A stretch of 64,000 bases of DNA, taken from the NCBI GenBank assembly GCA_018065265.1, contig JAGHTP010000010.1:39738-103737 (forward strand). Direction: 5' to 3'. The notes beneath the pieces are model-generated. The model did no database searches, was not told the origin of the DNA, and saw nothing but the letters and a program-made list of their open reading frames with translations. A program made the translations under genes and the position numbers. The DNA is from Candidatus Cryptobacteroides aphodequi. GTDB lineage: Bacteria > Bacteroidota > Bacteroidia > Bacteroidales > UBA932. Below are positions 19,172 through 29,101 of the stretch, piece after piece (the stretch's first letter is position 1; each line of letters begins with the position of its first letter).

Positions 19172-19964
19172 AGTGCATCTCGTCGCGAAGGCGCGAGAGG
19201 AAACGGACTTTGATGTCGAGTCCATAAATGTCTTCGTCGAAGCCGAGGATGTGCGATTCGACCTTTTCGGCCGGATCGATGTTGGTGAGTGCCCTGAAGC
19301 GGCCGGCCGAAGGGATCTCCACTTCGGTAAGATAGACCCCGCTCTGCGGAATGAGCAGCAGCGGCTCGCGCAGCTTGAGATTGGCTGTCGGAAAGCCGAT
19401 TGTGCGTCCCAGATGCTTGCCGCCCACGATGACACCCGACAACTCGTACGGCCGGCCCAGCATAGCGGCGGCAGCGCAAACGTCCCCTTCGCTCAAAGCC
19501 CTGCGTATGCGGGTTGACGAAACCGGGCTGTCCTCGTAAAGCATCGGAGGCACGACGACGATGCGCGGCATCCCTTCACGCCCGCTCAGGGGCAGAAGTT
19601 CATCGGGGCTGAGAAGGTCGCAACCCAGACGGTTGTCGTAGCCCAGCACGAGGGTCGTGGCCCCGTAATCGCGCACGAGCAGGTCGATATACTGCCTGGC
19701 ACGCAGTGAAGCGAAACCGCGGCTGAAAGGCATCACCTCAACCCTTGCGGCTCCGTAAGAAGAAAGCAGCGCAGTCTTTTCGCCCTGAGTGCCAAGCAGG
19801 CGCAGATCGCGCGCGCCATCCTGAAGGACAGCGCGCGGATGCGGCCAGAACGTGACGGCCAGAGACTCCTGTCCCGAAGCAGCAGCCTCAGCGGCCAGAA
19901 CTTCGAGCACAGCGCGGTGGCCCAGATGCACTCCGTCGAAAAAACCTGTTGCTACTACAGCCAT
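19104..19964 (-). CDS. ribF: bifunctional riboflavin kinase / FAD synthetase
   Basis: ATGFFDGVHLGHRAVL; VSSTRIRRALSEGDV; GRTIGFPTANL. Confidence 0.95.
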   Translation of the reverse strand: MAVVATGFFDGVHLGHRAVLEVLAAEAAASGQESLAVTFWPHPRAVLQDGARDLRLLGTQGEKTALLSSYGAARVEVMPFSRGFASLRARQYIDLLVRDYGATTLVLGYDNRLGCDLLSPDELLPLSGREGMPRIVVVPPMLYEDSPVSSTRIRRALSEGDVCAAAAMLGRPYELSGVIVGGKHLGRTIGFPTANLKLREPLLLIPQSGVYLTEVEIPSAGRFRALTNIDPAEKVESHILGFDEDIYGLDIKVRFLSRLRDEMHFNSLEELKAQLENDKSCVILQL

Positions 19965-22501
19965 TTTACGATAGGCAGATCCTGACGGTGAGGCAGCATA
20001 GCGTTCTTCGGATATACGCGGGTTCCCACCTGATACATACCGGTACGCTCGGGAAGAACCGAAACGCTGTACTTGGCTATGCCGTTCTCGAACGACTCGA
20101 GCTTATAGTCCCATACCTCCTGGATATGCAGATGACCACGGCGGTCGGAGGTGGTGAAGAGCATCTCCACTGCAACATCCTCGGCCTTGAGTCCGGCGAG
20201 GTCGAGTTCAACCTCGCTGCGGAGCTCGTTCTTCTGCGAAAGCGTGTACGAAGCCTCGGGCTGCGAGAACGAAACGACACGGATGTTATTCCAGGCCTCG
20301 CGCACCTGGGCCTTCCAGGCTGCAATCTCACGGGCCTTGGCGGCACCATCGGCATTGAGGATGGCAAAGCGCTCCGCCTGAGGCAGATAGAACCTCTCGC
20401 AATAGTCGGTAAGCATCCTGTTCGTGGTGAAGTTGGACGCCACCTTCGCGATGGTATTCTTGATATAGCCGATCCACTTCGCGCTGCGGCCGGTCTTGGG
20501 ATCGGTGTCGTAGTACGAGGGAGCAATCTCGTTCTCGATTATCTGATAGATGGTGGCGGAATCAAGTTCGTTCTGATATCCGTTGTCCTCGTAGGTCTGT
20601 TCGAGAGGCAGGGCCCAGCCGCAGCCTTCCTTGTAGCCCTCAACCCACCATCCGTCAAGCACGGAGAAGTGCATTACGCCGTTCATCGAAGCCTTTTCGC
20701 CCGATGTTCCGGACGCCTCCTGCGGGCGGGTAGGGTTGTTGAGCCATACATCCACGCCCTGCACGAGCCTCTTGGCGAGAGTGATGTCGTAACCGGGCAC
20801 GAAGACGATCTTGCCGATGAAACGGGGATCCTTGCTGATTTCAACTATCTGGCGGATGAGGTCCTGTCCCATTCCGTCGGCGGGATGAGCCTTGCCGGCG
20901 AAGATGAACTGGACGGGGCGCGCGGGATTGTTGACAATGGCGTCGAGCCTGTCGAGGTCGCGGAAGAGGAGAGTTGCCCTCTTGTAGGTGGCAAAACGCC
21001 TTGCAAAACCTATGGTGAGCACGTCGTCACGCAGAGTTTTCTTGATGGTAACGACCTCGCGGGGAGAATAGTGCGAACTCAACGCAGGATCGCTCAGGCG
21101 CTCCTTCACGGCGTTCATCAATTCTGTCTTGACGTACTTGCGTGTATCCCAGATGTCCTCATCGGACACATTGTAAATACCGTCGAAGCAGGACTTGTCG
21201 TAGTGATGGGTCTTGAACGCATCGCCGAACGCCTTCCCCTGAAGGGCCTTCCATTCCTTCGAAGCCCAGGTGGAGTAGTGCACACCGTTGGTGACATAGC
21301 TGACATAAAGCTCCTCGGGCAGATAGCCCGGATACATAGGAGCGAAAATGTCCTGGCTGACCTTTCCGTGCAGCATCGAAACGCCGTTGACGTTCTGGCT
21401 CATATTGGCGGCAAGGATGCTCATCGAGAAGCGCTCGTTCTTGTCATAGACATTCAGTTTACCAAGGCCGAGAAGAGTGTTCCAGTCGATGCCGAAGCGC
21501 TCGGGATAGTGGCCGAGATAGTGCTGGAGCATTCCTTCATCGAAGGCGTCGTGGCCTGCGGGAACGGGAGTATGCGTAGTGAAGAGGCCCGAAGCACGTA
21601 CGAGCTCCATTGCCTCGCTGAAAGCCATCTTGCCTTCGGTCATATACTCGCGGAGTCTCTCGAGGCCTGCGAATGCGGCGTGGCCTTCGTTATAGTGGTA
21701 AATGGTGGGGTTGAGTCCGAGTACCCTCAGGGCCCTTACGCCACCTATTCCGAGCAGAATCTCCTGTTTGAGACGGTTCTCCCAGTCGCCACCGTAAAGC
21801 TGGTGGGTTATCTGACGGTCAGCATCGGAATTGGCCTCATAGTCGGTATCGAGCAGATACAGGTCGGTCCTTCCGACAGCCACTTTCCAGATGCGGGCGC
21901 GGAGTTCGCGTCCGGGGAGGGTGACATAAGTCGTAAGCCACTGTCCGTCTTCGCCGAGAACGGGTTCAGCGGGAATCTTGAGGAAGTCCTGCGCCTCGTA
22001 TTCGGCCACCTGGTTGCCTGCGGGAGTAAGTTTCTGGGTGAAGTAGCCGTAGCGGTACAGAAGACCCACTGCGACGAGGTTCACGTTCATATCGGAAGTC
22101 TCCTTGAGATAGTCTCCCGCAAGAATTCCAAGACCGCCGGAATAGATCTTCAGCGAACTGTCAAGACCGTATTCCATACAGAAATATCCGACGGAGGGCT
22201 CTGTCCTCTCACTCTTGAGAGCCATATACGAATTGAAGTCGTCCATCACGGCCTTCAGGCGTTCAAGGAAATCCTGATTCTTTGCCAGCTGGTTGTAGCG
22301 CTTGAGGCTCACCTGGTCGAGGATGACCATAGGATTGTGGCCGGAACGGTGCCAGAGGTCGGCGTCAACCGACTTGAAGAGCGCCTTGGCATTGTCGTTC
22401 CAGCACCACCAGAGGTTCTTGCAAAGGGTTTCGAGCCCGCTCAGGGCTTCGGGGAGATGACGCGTCACACGGACGCTTTTCCAGGATGGTGTATCTGCCA
22501 T
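19955..22501 (-). CDS. glgP: alpha-glucan (glycogen) phosphorylase, GT35
   Basis: DUF3417-like N-terminus; GYFCMEYGLDSSLKIYSGGLGILAGDYLKETSD; HYNEGHAAF; NNPTRPQEASGTSGEKASMNG. Confidence 0.93.
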   Translation of the reverse strand: MADTPSWKSVRVTRHLPEALSGLETLCKNLWWCWNDNAKALFKSVDADLWHRSGHNPMVILDQVSLKRYNQLAKNQDFLERLKAVMDDFNSYMALKSERTEPSVGYFCMEYGLDSSLKIYSGGLGILAGDYLKETSDMNVNLVAVGLLYRYGYFTQKLTPAGNQVAEYEAQDFLKIPAEPVLGEDGQWLTTYVTLPGRELRARIWKVAVGRTDLYLLDTDYEANSDADRQITHQLYGGDWENRLKQEILLGIGGVRALRVLGLNPTIYHYNEGHAAFAGLERLREYMTEGKMAFSEAMELVRASGLFTTHTPVPAGHDAFDEGMLQHYLGHYPERFGIDWNTLLGLGKLNVYDKNERFSMSILAANMSQNVNGVSMLHGKVSQDIFAPMYPGYLPEELYVSYVTNGVHYSTWASKEWKALQGKAFGDAFKTHHYDKSCFDGIYNVSDEDIWDTRKYVKTELMNAVKERLSDPALSSHYSPREVVTIKKTLRDDVLTIGFARRFATYKRATLLFRDLDRLDAIVNNPARPVQFIFAGKAHPADGMGQDLIRQIVEISKDPRFIGKIVFVPGYDITLAKRLVQGVDVWLNNPTRPQEASGTSGEKASMNGVMHFSVLDGWWVEGYKEGCGWALPLEQTYEDNGYQNELDSATIYQIIENEIAPSYYDTDPKTGRSAKWIGYIKNTIAKVASNFTTNRMLTDYCERFYLPQAERFAILNADGAAKAREIAAWKAQVREAWNNIRVVSFSQPEASYTLSQKNELRSEVELDLAGLKAEDVAVEMLFTTSDRRGHLHIQEVWDYKLESFENGIAKYSVSVLPERTGMYQVGTRVYPKNAMLPHRQDLPIVKWL

Positions 22502-22507
22502 ATTGTA

Positions 22508-23698
22508 TTATCTGCTTGAATATTTGTCGTTTACACGTATTATGAAGTCGCTCAGGACGTTCATATAGTTGATGAATGCCTCGTAGGGCGTGTTGTACGG
22601 GTTGAAATATTTGTGCATATCGCCGTCCGAGAAGAACTTGGTGCACATATAATAGAAGTGGTCGCTCTCCTGAAGATGTCCGTAGTCGGCCCAGAGTATG
22701 GGGTCGTTGAGAATGGCGAGCTTCTCTTCGAGCCTGTATATCTTATTGAACGCCTCGCTCTGGAGTTCGTTTCCAAGCCAGGCCGAAAGGTCACGCTCCT
22801 CGTCAGCCCACGAGATGGCGTTGGGAACGGAAAGTTCCGAAACGGCTTCGAGCGAAGATGCAGCCTGCGCGGGGGTGACGAAGTTCATACCCTTTGCGAG
22901 AACGGCGCCGGGGAGCGCCTTCATAAAATCGAATATGCCGCTGTCGGCGTCCTGATGCTCGCCAAAAGTCTCATAATCCATAAACAGGTTCACGATGTCG
23001 CCTTCGGCATCGTCAAGCCACTGAGCGAACTTGTCGGCGGTAAGGGGCCACTCGTTCCAGCCGCGGTCCGAAAAACGGAAAGCCATATCGTCACTGAGCT
23101 TGTAGTTGCGCAGGAGCAGTTTCTGCTCGGGGGCGATATCGTTGGAATAGACGTAGTTAGGCGAGCGCCATCCCATAATGTGGCGGGCGCCTTCGGTAAG
23201 CATCGTATTGAAGCCGAGCGACTGAACCTTGGCTCCGATGGTATCGGAATAGACGAGCTCGGTATTCCTGAATGTGACCGGAGTCACGCCGAAATGATCC
23301 ACGATCGCAGCCTTGTGCTTGGCGACCTGGTGCTCGAATTCGGCCTCGCTGCCAAGAGCGGCAAGCGAGTGATAATATGTCTCGCAGAGGAATTCCACCT
23401 GACCTGTGGCGGCAAGCGCGCGGAAACTTTCTATCACCTCCGGAGCATAGCGGTCGAACTGCTCCAGAGCCGAACCCGATATGCTGAAGGCCACCTTGAA
23501 AGCACCTTTGCCGGCCTCTATCTGCCGCAGGAGCAGCTCGTTCATCGGGAGGTAGCACTTGGTGGCTATCCTCTTGAGGATGGTCCTGTTGGCGAAATCG
23601 TCATAATAATGGGAGTCCTTGCCGATATCGAAGAAACGGTAAAGCCTCAACCTTGTGGGCTGATGTACCTGGAAGTACATACAAATCTGTTTTCCCAT
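22508..23698 (-). CDS. GH57 family alpha-amylase/glucanotransferase
   Basis: CMYFQVHQPTRLRLYRF; EFLCETYYHSL; FRNTELVYSD; FMDYETFGEHQ. Confidence 0.9.
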   Translation of the reverse strand: MGKQICMYFQVHQPTRLRLYRFFDIGKDSHYYDDFANRTILKRIATKCYLPMNELLLRQIEAGKGAFKVAFSISGSALEQFDRYAPEVIESFRALAATGQVEFLCETYYHSLAALGSEAEFEHQVAKHKAAIVDHFGVTPVTFRNTELVYSDTIGAKVQSLGFNTMLTEGARHIMGWRSPNYVYSNDIAPEQKLLLRNYKLSDDMAFRFSDRGWNEWPLTADKFAQWLDDAEGDIVNLFMDYETFGEHQDADSGIFDFMKALPGAVLAKGMNFVTPAQAASSLEAVSELSVPNAISWADEERDLSAWLGNELQSEAFNKIYRLEEKLAILNDPILWADYGHLQESDHFYYMCTKFFSDGDMHKYFNPYNTPYEAFINYMNVLSDFIIRVNDKYSSR

Positions 23699-23702
23699 AT
23701 CC

Positions 23703-24992
23703 TTACTTTATTACTGATTCGTAAACCTTTTTCAATTTTGCCGTAGCGTGGTCCCATTTGAGGGCATTCACTTCCTCGAGACCCTGCGCAGCGGCGAATT
23801 CCGAGAGAGCCGGGTAGTTGAGCAGCGCGTAGATATCGTCCGCCATTGCATCCACGTCCCAGAAATCGACCTTGAACGCATACTTGAGCACCTCGGCCGC
23901 ACCACTCTGGTTGGAGATGATGGAAGGCACGTTCGAGCGCATCGCCTCAAGGGGCGAAATGCCGAAAGGCTCGCTCACGGAAGGCATAATGTAGACGTCG
24001 CTCAGAGCGAACATCTTCTGAACCTCGCCGCCACGCAGGAATCCGGTGAAATGGAATCTGTCGGCTATGCCCAGACGTGCCACCTGCCTGATGGCGCGGT
24101 TCATCATATCACCGCTGCCGGCCATCACGAAACGCACGTTGGGCGTACGCTTGAGTACCTTGGCAGCAGCATCGATGAAGTATTCGGGGCCCTTCTGGAA
24201 AGTGATTCGGCCAAGGAATGTGACGACCTTGTCCTTCACTCCCCTCTCGACATCGAGATTCTCGCGGCCCGAGAAATCGACTGCGTTATGAACGGCAACC
24301 ACCTTGTCGGGCGAGATGCCGTACTTGTTTATGACTATGTTGCGGGTAAGTTCCGAAACGGCAACCACCTTGTCGGCGGCTTCCATTCCACGCTTCTCGA
24401 TTGCAAATACGCGGCTGTCGACCATATCGTCGGTTCCGCGGTCGAACGAGGTGGCGTGAACGTGAACTACAAGCGGCTTGCCGGTAAGTTCCTTGGCAGC
24501 GATTCCGGCAAGATAGGTAAGCCAGTCGTGTGCGTGGATAACGTCGAACTCTGAGCTGTGCTGCATTGCAATCGTACCGCCCACCTGGGCGTAGCGGCTC
24601 ACCTCTTCGAGGAGGTTGGCGCCATACTTGCCCGAGAACTTGAACTTCTGGCCGAAGCCCACCGTGGTCTCGGTGCGCTGTTCGCGCTTCATCTTCTCTA
24701 TGGCCTCGAAGTACTCTTCAGGCTCTACGTAGGGGACGATGTTGGAATCGACGTGTATGAACTTGACCTTGTCGAGGAACTCGTCCACGGTGCTGCTCAC
24801 GTTGCGCACAGCCACGTCGCTGGCGTTGATGATAGTGGTGCAGGACTGGTCTTCGTCTCCGCTGGCGGAAGGCATCACGAAGATGGTCTCAACGCCGTTG
24901 TGCGCGAGGCCTTCGACTATACCCTTGCAGGCGGTGCCCAGACCTCCGGCAATGTGGGGAGGAAACTCCCAACCGAACATCAGCACTCTCAT
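23703..24992 (-). CDS. GT4 family glycosyltransferase (glycogen synthase-like)
   Basis: MRVLMFGWEFPPHIAGGLGTACKGIVEGL; VHAHDWLTYLAGI; SVSEPFGISPLEAMRSNVPSIISNQSGAAEVL. Confidence 0.92.
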   Translation of the reverse strand: MRVLMFGWEFPPHIAGGLGTACKGIVEGLAHNGVETIFVMPSASGDEDQSCTTIINASDVAVRNVSSTVDEFLDKVKFIHVDSNIVPYVEPEEYFEAIEKMKREQRTETTVGFGQKFKFSGKYGANLLEEVSRYAQVGGTIAMQHSSEFDVIHAHDWLTYLAGIAAKELTGKPLVVHVHATSFDRGTDDMVDSRVFAIEKRGMEAADKVVAVSELTRNIVINKYGISPDKVVAVHNAVDFSGRENLDVERGVKDKVVTFLGRITFQKGPEYFIDAAAKVLKRTPNVRFVMAGSGDMMNRAIRQVARLGIADRFHFTGFLRGGEVQKMFALSDVYIMPSVSEPFGISPLEAMRSNVPSIISNQSGAAEVLKYAFKVDFWDVDAMADDIYALLNYPALSEFAAAQGLEEVNALKWDHATAKLKKVYESVIK

Positions 24993-26929
24993 ATCCTGTC
25001 CTCCTTGTATTTGTCAAGCAGATGGTCGGCGACCAGAAGCGCCGCCGTGCTCAGAGCCGATGAAATGGCTCCGTGGGCCTCGTGCGGGGGATCGCCGTCG
25101 TAAAGTTCCGAGAATGCGCCGACACCGTGCTTGCCGAGGTCTTCGAAGAAACCTTCGGTAAGCCACTCGGCCTTCTTCCAGAATGACTGGCCCTTCACGC
25201 GGAAGGCAACGTCGATATACTGTTCCAGAAGGAAGGTATGCGCACAACCGTTATGATAGGCGAGGTCGCGTTCTATCTGCGAACCTTCGTAAACTCCCTT
25301 GTATTTGATGTCGCGCGGCGAGAGGGTCCTTATGCCGCGGGCAGTCACCAGTTCGCCGTCGATGACACGCAGGATCAGCGGGTGCAGTTCCTCCTCTACC
25401 GGAGAATACTTTACCCAGAGGGCATAGAGCTGATTGGGGCGGACTTCCATATTGCGGCCGTTCGCGTCAACGTAGTCGGCCAGATAGCCGGCCCGTTCGT
25501 CGAAGAAGGTGGGCGTGAAGTTCTCTCGTACGAGTTCCGCGATGGCGGACCACTTCTTTTCGAAGCCGCCGGCCTTGGAACCGTACTTGCGCTCCATCTC
25601 GAGGGCGAAGCAGATGGTATTGTACCACAGCGCGTTGGTCTCGACCTGGTAACCGGCCCGTTCGGTAACCGCACGACCGCCTATGTAGGCGTTCATCCAG
25701 CTCAGCGCGACTCCGTCCATCTGAGCCCAGAGCAGGCCGTTGGGCTGCATTGCGACCTCGCGGCGTTCGCCGGGCAGATAGCTGTCGAGTATGTTCTTGA
25801 TGACGTGTCCGTATTTCTTCCAGACCGCGGCCTCGGATGCGCCGTAGTCGATGTATGCCTGCAGGGTGCTGGCCATATAGAGCGGAGCCTCCACCTGGGT
25901 TGTACGCCTTGTCAGACGTTCCTGCTCGTCGGCGATGAGGTTGTCCAGTATCTCCTCGAACTGGGCGGGGCTGTGCAGGCCGTACAGGGTCAGGCCGGGA
26001 AGGGCCTCGAGCGTCTCGCGCAGAAGGCCGCTGTACAGCCACGAATAGCCGGCTTCGATCTTACGGCGGCCGTTATGGTTCGTGACGAGGGTCGAAGCGC
26101 AGGCCTCGAGCTGGTCGTGATGTCCTTCGATGCGGGGCATCGTGGCAAGGGCGGCATTGTACTCGCGGGTGAACGAAGCGGGGCGTTCTTCAACCTTGCC
26201 TACCGAGAGGATGACCGAACCTTTGGTGCCGAGTTCGAGTTCGAACCAGCCGGGCATCAGCAGGTCTTCGCGGCAGTCGAATCCGCGCCTGTACTCGTCG
26301 CTGTAGGTAATGTTCATATTCCAGCAGGGAGCGTGATGATACTCCGACTTGCGGGAAAGCTGGAGGAACAGGTTGGGGAAACCGGCATACTCGCGGTACG
26401 AGACTCCGCCTTCCGCCTCGTCGAAAGAGGTGTTCGCAGCGTCGTTGCGATGCGTAAGGTCGTGGATATTGCGGAACGCTATCAGAGGTTTGAGCTGGAG
26501 CTTCACCTTTGCGGGAGCCTCCAGAAGTTCATACTTGATGAACAGCCTGTCCTTGTCGCGGCAGAGGAGAAGGGACTTCCTGAACACGACCTGCCCCACC
26601 TTGTAGGTTATGCAGGGCACCGGGTCGGCTTCGTAGTCCACAACATACTTGTGGCCACGGGGCTCATAGATGTCTCCGTAGCAATGGATGCCCAGGTTGA
26701 ACTGTTTCCCGTCCACCACAAGTGTCTCGTCGACAGAGGAGAGGAGCAGGAAGCGGTCACCCCCGAAGCGGTCGAGCGTCACGGCGAAAAGGCCGTGGTA
26801 GCGGCGCGTGTTGCAGGTCACGATGGACGTGTTGCAATAAGCTCCGGTACGCCCGGCGCAGATGATCTCGCGCTTAAGCGAGTAAGCGAGATTCACCAGT
26901 TCCGATTTGTTGAACTTCAGAAATGCCAT
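24989..26929 (-). CDS. glycogen debranching enzyme (amylo-alpha-1,6-glucosidase)
   Basis: ITCNTRRYHGLFAV; (alpha/alpha)6 region AGYSWLYSGLLRETLEALPG..YIDYGASEAAVWKKYG; RPNQLYAL. Confidence 0.9.
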   Translation of the reverse strand: MAFLKFNKSELVNLAYSLKREIICAGRTGAYCNTSIVTCNTRRYHGLFAVTLDRFGGDRFLLLSSVDETLVVDGKQFNLGIHCYGDIYEPRGHKYVVDYEADPVPCITYKVGQVVFRKSLLLCRDKDRLFIKYELLEAPAKVKLQLKPLIAFRNIHDLTHRNDAANTSFDEAEGGVSYREYAGFPNLFLQLSRKSEYHHAPCWNMNITYSDEYRRGFDCREDLLMPGWFELELGTKGSVILSVGKVEERPASFTREYNAALATMPRIEGHHDQLEACASTLVTNHNGRRKIEAGYSWLYSGLLRETLEALPGLTLYGLHSPAQFEEILDNLIADEQERLTRRTTQVEAPLYMASTLQAYIDYGASEAAVWKKYGHVIKNILDSYLPGERREVAMQPNGLLWAQMDGVALSWMNAYIGGRAVTERAGYQVETNALWYNTICFALEMERKYGSKAGGFEKKWSAIAELVRENFTPTFFDERAGYLADYVDANGRNMEVRPNQLYALWVKYSPVEEELHPLILRVIDGELVTARGIRTLSPRDIKYKGVYEGSQIERDLAYHNGCAHTFLLEQYIDVAFRVKGQSFWKKAEWLTEGFFEDLGKHGVGAFSELYDGDPPHEAHGAISSALSTAALLVADHLLDKYKEDRI

Positions 26930-26936
26930 ATTTCTA

Positions 26937-28907
26937 TTATTCTTTATACAACACCAGAGCGCACCTGCTTGGCAGGTACAGCTTCAGTGTATTATTTCCG
27001 GTGGTTGTGTGTGCTTCCGCGCTTTGAAGCCTGTCAAAGCCGCCGAAGCGTTTTTCATCTGAATTGAAGGCCATCCGCCAAAGGCCGGAGGGAGCCGCGA
27101 ACTCATATCCTTCGTACGAATTCACGGGGTTGAAATTCAGCGCAAAGATAACATCTGCGCGCTTGAAAACCAAAACTTTGCTCTGGTCGTCGCACTGCAG
27201 GCATTCAGGCACGCTTTCGAGCAGATTGCGACCGCGCAGGAAATGCACCAGAGCGGCATCGAACGCTTCGAGCCCGGCATAGCGCAGATCCGGATTGTCG
27301 GCAAGGCTCCACTGCCTGCGGGCATATTTGTACGACCAGCCGTTCCCCTCGCGCGGGAAGTCTATCCACTCCGGATGGCCGAATTCGTTGCCCATGAAGG
27401 TCAGGTATCCGCCCCCGGCCGTTGCCGCCGTTACGAGGCGTATGAGTTTGTGTAGGGCCACTCCCCTCTCCACGGTCAGATTGCGGCTGCCCGTCTGCAT
27501 CCCGTAGTACATCTCCTTGTCCATAAGGCGGAAGATGATGGTCTTGTCGCCCACCAGCGCCTGGTCGTGGCACTCGGCATAGGAGACGGTACGCTCGTCA
27601 GCACGCTTGTTGGTGAGTTCCCACCATATCGAGCCCATACTCCACTGCTCGTCAGGGAGTTCCTTTATCCACTTTATCCAGTGGTCGGCTATGCCCATCG
27701 CCATACGGTAGTCGAAGCCCACGCCGCCCGCTTCTATCGGTGCGGCAAGGCCCGCCATTCCGCTCATATCCTCCGCTATGGTTACGGCACCGGGCAGGAT
27801 GTCGTGCACAAGCAGGTTGGCAAGGGCGAGGTATGTGATTGCGTTTTCGTCCACGCCGTTACCGAAATACTGGCTGTACGAGCCGAAGTCGGTTTCGAGG
27901 CCGTGGTTCCAGTACAGCATAGATGTCACGCCGTCGAAGCGGAAACCGTCAAGCCTGTATTCCTGCATCCAGAACTTGCAGTTCGAAAGGAGGAAGTGCA
28001 GGGTCTGAGGCTTGCCGTAATCGAAGCAGCGGCTGTCCCAGGCGGGATGATGCCCCTGCCATCCGTCGTAGAAATAGAGATCTTCGCGTCCGTCGAAGCG
28101 GCTCAGGCCTTCGGCTTCGTTCTTTACCATATGCGAATGGACAATGTCCATCACCACGGCTATGCCGCGGCTGTGGGCGTCATCCACCAAGGCCTTGAAC
28201 TCTTCGGGCGTACCGAAACGAGAACTCAGGGCGAAGAAATTCGACACCTGGTAGCCGAACGATCCGTAGTACGGATGTTCCTGAAGAGCCATTATCTGTA
28301 TCACGTTGTAGCCAAGGCGCGCCACCCTCGGAAGCACGTCGCGGCGGAAGTCTTCGAACGTTGCCACGGCCTCCTTTTCGCCGCTCATACCAATATGGCA
28401 CTCATAGATGAACGGTGCGCCCTTGAGGCCGGTAGCCTTGTGACGCCAGCGGTAGGGTTCGGCGGGCTGCCAGACCTGGGCGCAGAATACCTTCGATTCG
28501 GGGTCCTGGACCACGCGCCTGGCATAGGAAGGAAGCCTTTCGGCACCGCCTCCGCTCCATTCTATCCAGAGTTTGTAAAGCTGGCCGTGGTGCAGGAAGA
28601 AGTCAGGAAGGGTGATTTCCCAGTCGCCGTTGCCGCAAGGCTGGAGCCTGTAGCCTTCGGTACGCTTCCAGTTGTTGAACTCGCCTATCAGATAGATTCT
28701 GGTGGCATTCGGAGCCCACTCGCGGAAGACCCAGTGGCCTTCCTCGAAATGCAGGCCGTACCAAAGGTGGTTGTTGAAGCAGGACGAGAGTCTTTTCTTA
28801 CGGCCAAGAAGAGTCCTCCGGCACGCTTCGATGCGGTCGTGGCGGGCGTCGATGGCGTCCTTGAAGGGCTCAAGCCAGGGGTCGTTCTCGTAAATGCGCT
28901 TCATCAT
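26937..28907 (-). CDS. glgB: 1,4-alpha-glucan branching enzyme, GH13
   Basis: FREWAPNATRIYLIGEFNNW; LDGFRFDGVTSMLYWNHG; ITIAEDMSGM; FMGNEFGHPEWIDFP. Confidence 0.95.
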   Translation of the reverse strand: MMKRIYENDPWLEPFKDAIDARHDRIEACRRTLLGRKKRLSSCFNNHLWYGLHFEEGHWVFREWAPNATRIYLIGEFNNWKRTEGYRLQPCGNGDWEITLPDFFLHHGQLYKLWIEWSGGGAERLPSYARRVVQDPESKVFCAQVWQPAEPYRWRHKATGLKGAPFIYECHIGMSGEKEAVATFEDFRRDVLPRVARLGYNVIQIMALQEHPYYGSFGYQVSNFFALSSRFGTPEEFKALVDDAHSRGIAVVMDIVHSHMVKNEAEGLSRFDGREDLYFYDGWQGHHPAWDSRCFDYGKPQTLHFLLSNCKFWMQEYRLDGFRFDGVTSMLYWNHGLETDFGSYSQYFGNGVDENAITYLALANLLVHDILPGAVTIAEDMSGMAGLAAPIEAGGVGFDYRMAMGIADHWIKWIKELPDEQWSMGSIWWELTNKRADERTVSYAECHDQALVGDKTIIFRLMDKEMYYGMQTGSRNLTVERGVALHKLIRLVTAATAGGGYLTFMGNEFGHPEWIDFPREGNGWSYKYARRQWSLADNPDLRYAGLEAFDAALVHFLRGRNLLESVPECLQCDDQSKVLVFKRADVIFALNFNPVNSYEGYEFAAPSGLWRMAFNSDEKRFGGFDRLQSAEAHTTTGNNTLKLYLPSRCALVLYKE

Positions 28908-29101
28908 TGCAGAGAGTCTATGGTGCTGCGCCTCTCTCGAAGGTATTCCCTGCAGCGCGAGATCAGCTCGTTCGAGCGTTCTATGCAGGCATCAATTTCC
29001 GAGAGGGCCGTCGCAGGGTCCTCGACCTTCTTTGCAAGAGCTTCCAGCTCGGCAAGTGCGCCGGCGTAGTCGAATTCCTTATTCTTTGCCATTGTTGACA
29101 C
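28904..29101 (-). CDS. xseB: exodeoxyribonuclease VII small subunit
   Basis: DYAGALAELEALAKKVEDPATALSEID; adjacent to xseA. Confidence 0.9.
   Translation of the reverse strand: MSTMAKNKEFDYAGALAELEALAKKVEDPATALSEIDACIERSNELISRCREYLRERRSTIDSLQ

Noticed and set aside
19949-22519. 856-aa plus-strand ORF antisense to glgP, and other long antisense ORFs (25238-27067, 27567-29069, 31907-33274, 45160-46563)
   Set aside because: They mirror confidently identified genes and have no recognisable domains; explained by GC-rich codon bias with few stop codons in the complementary frame
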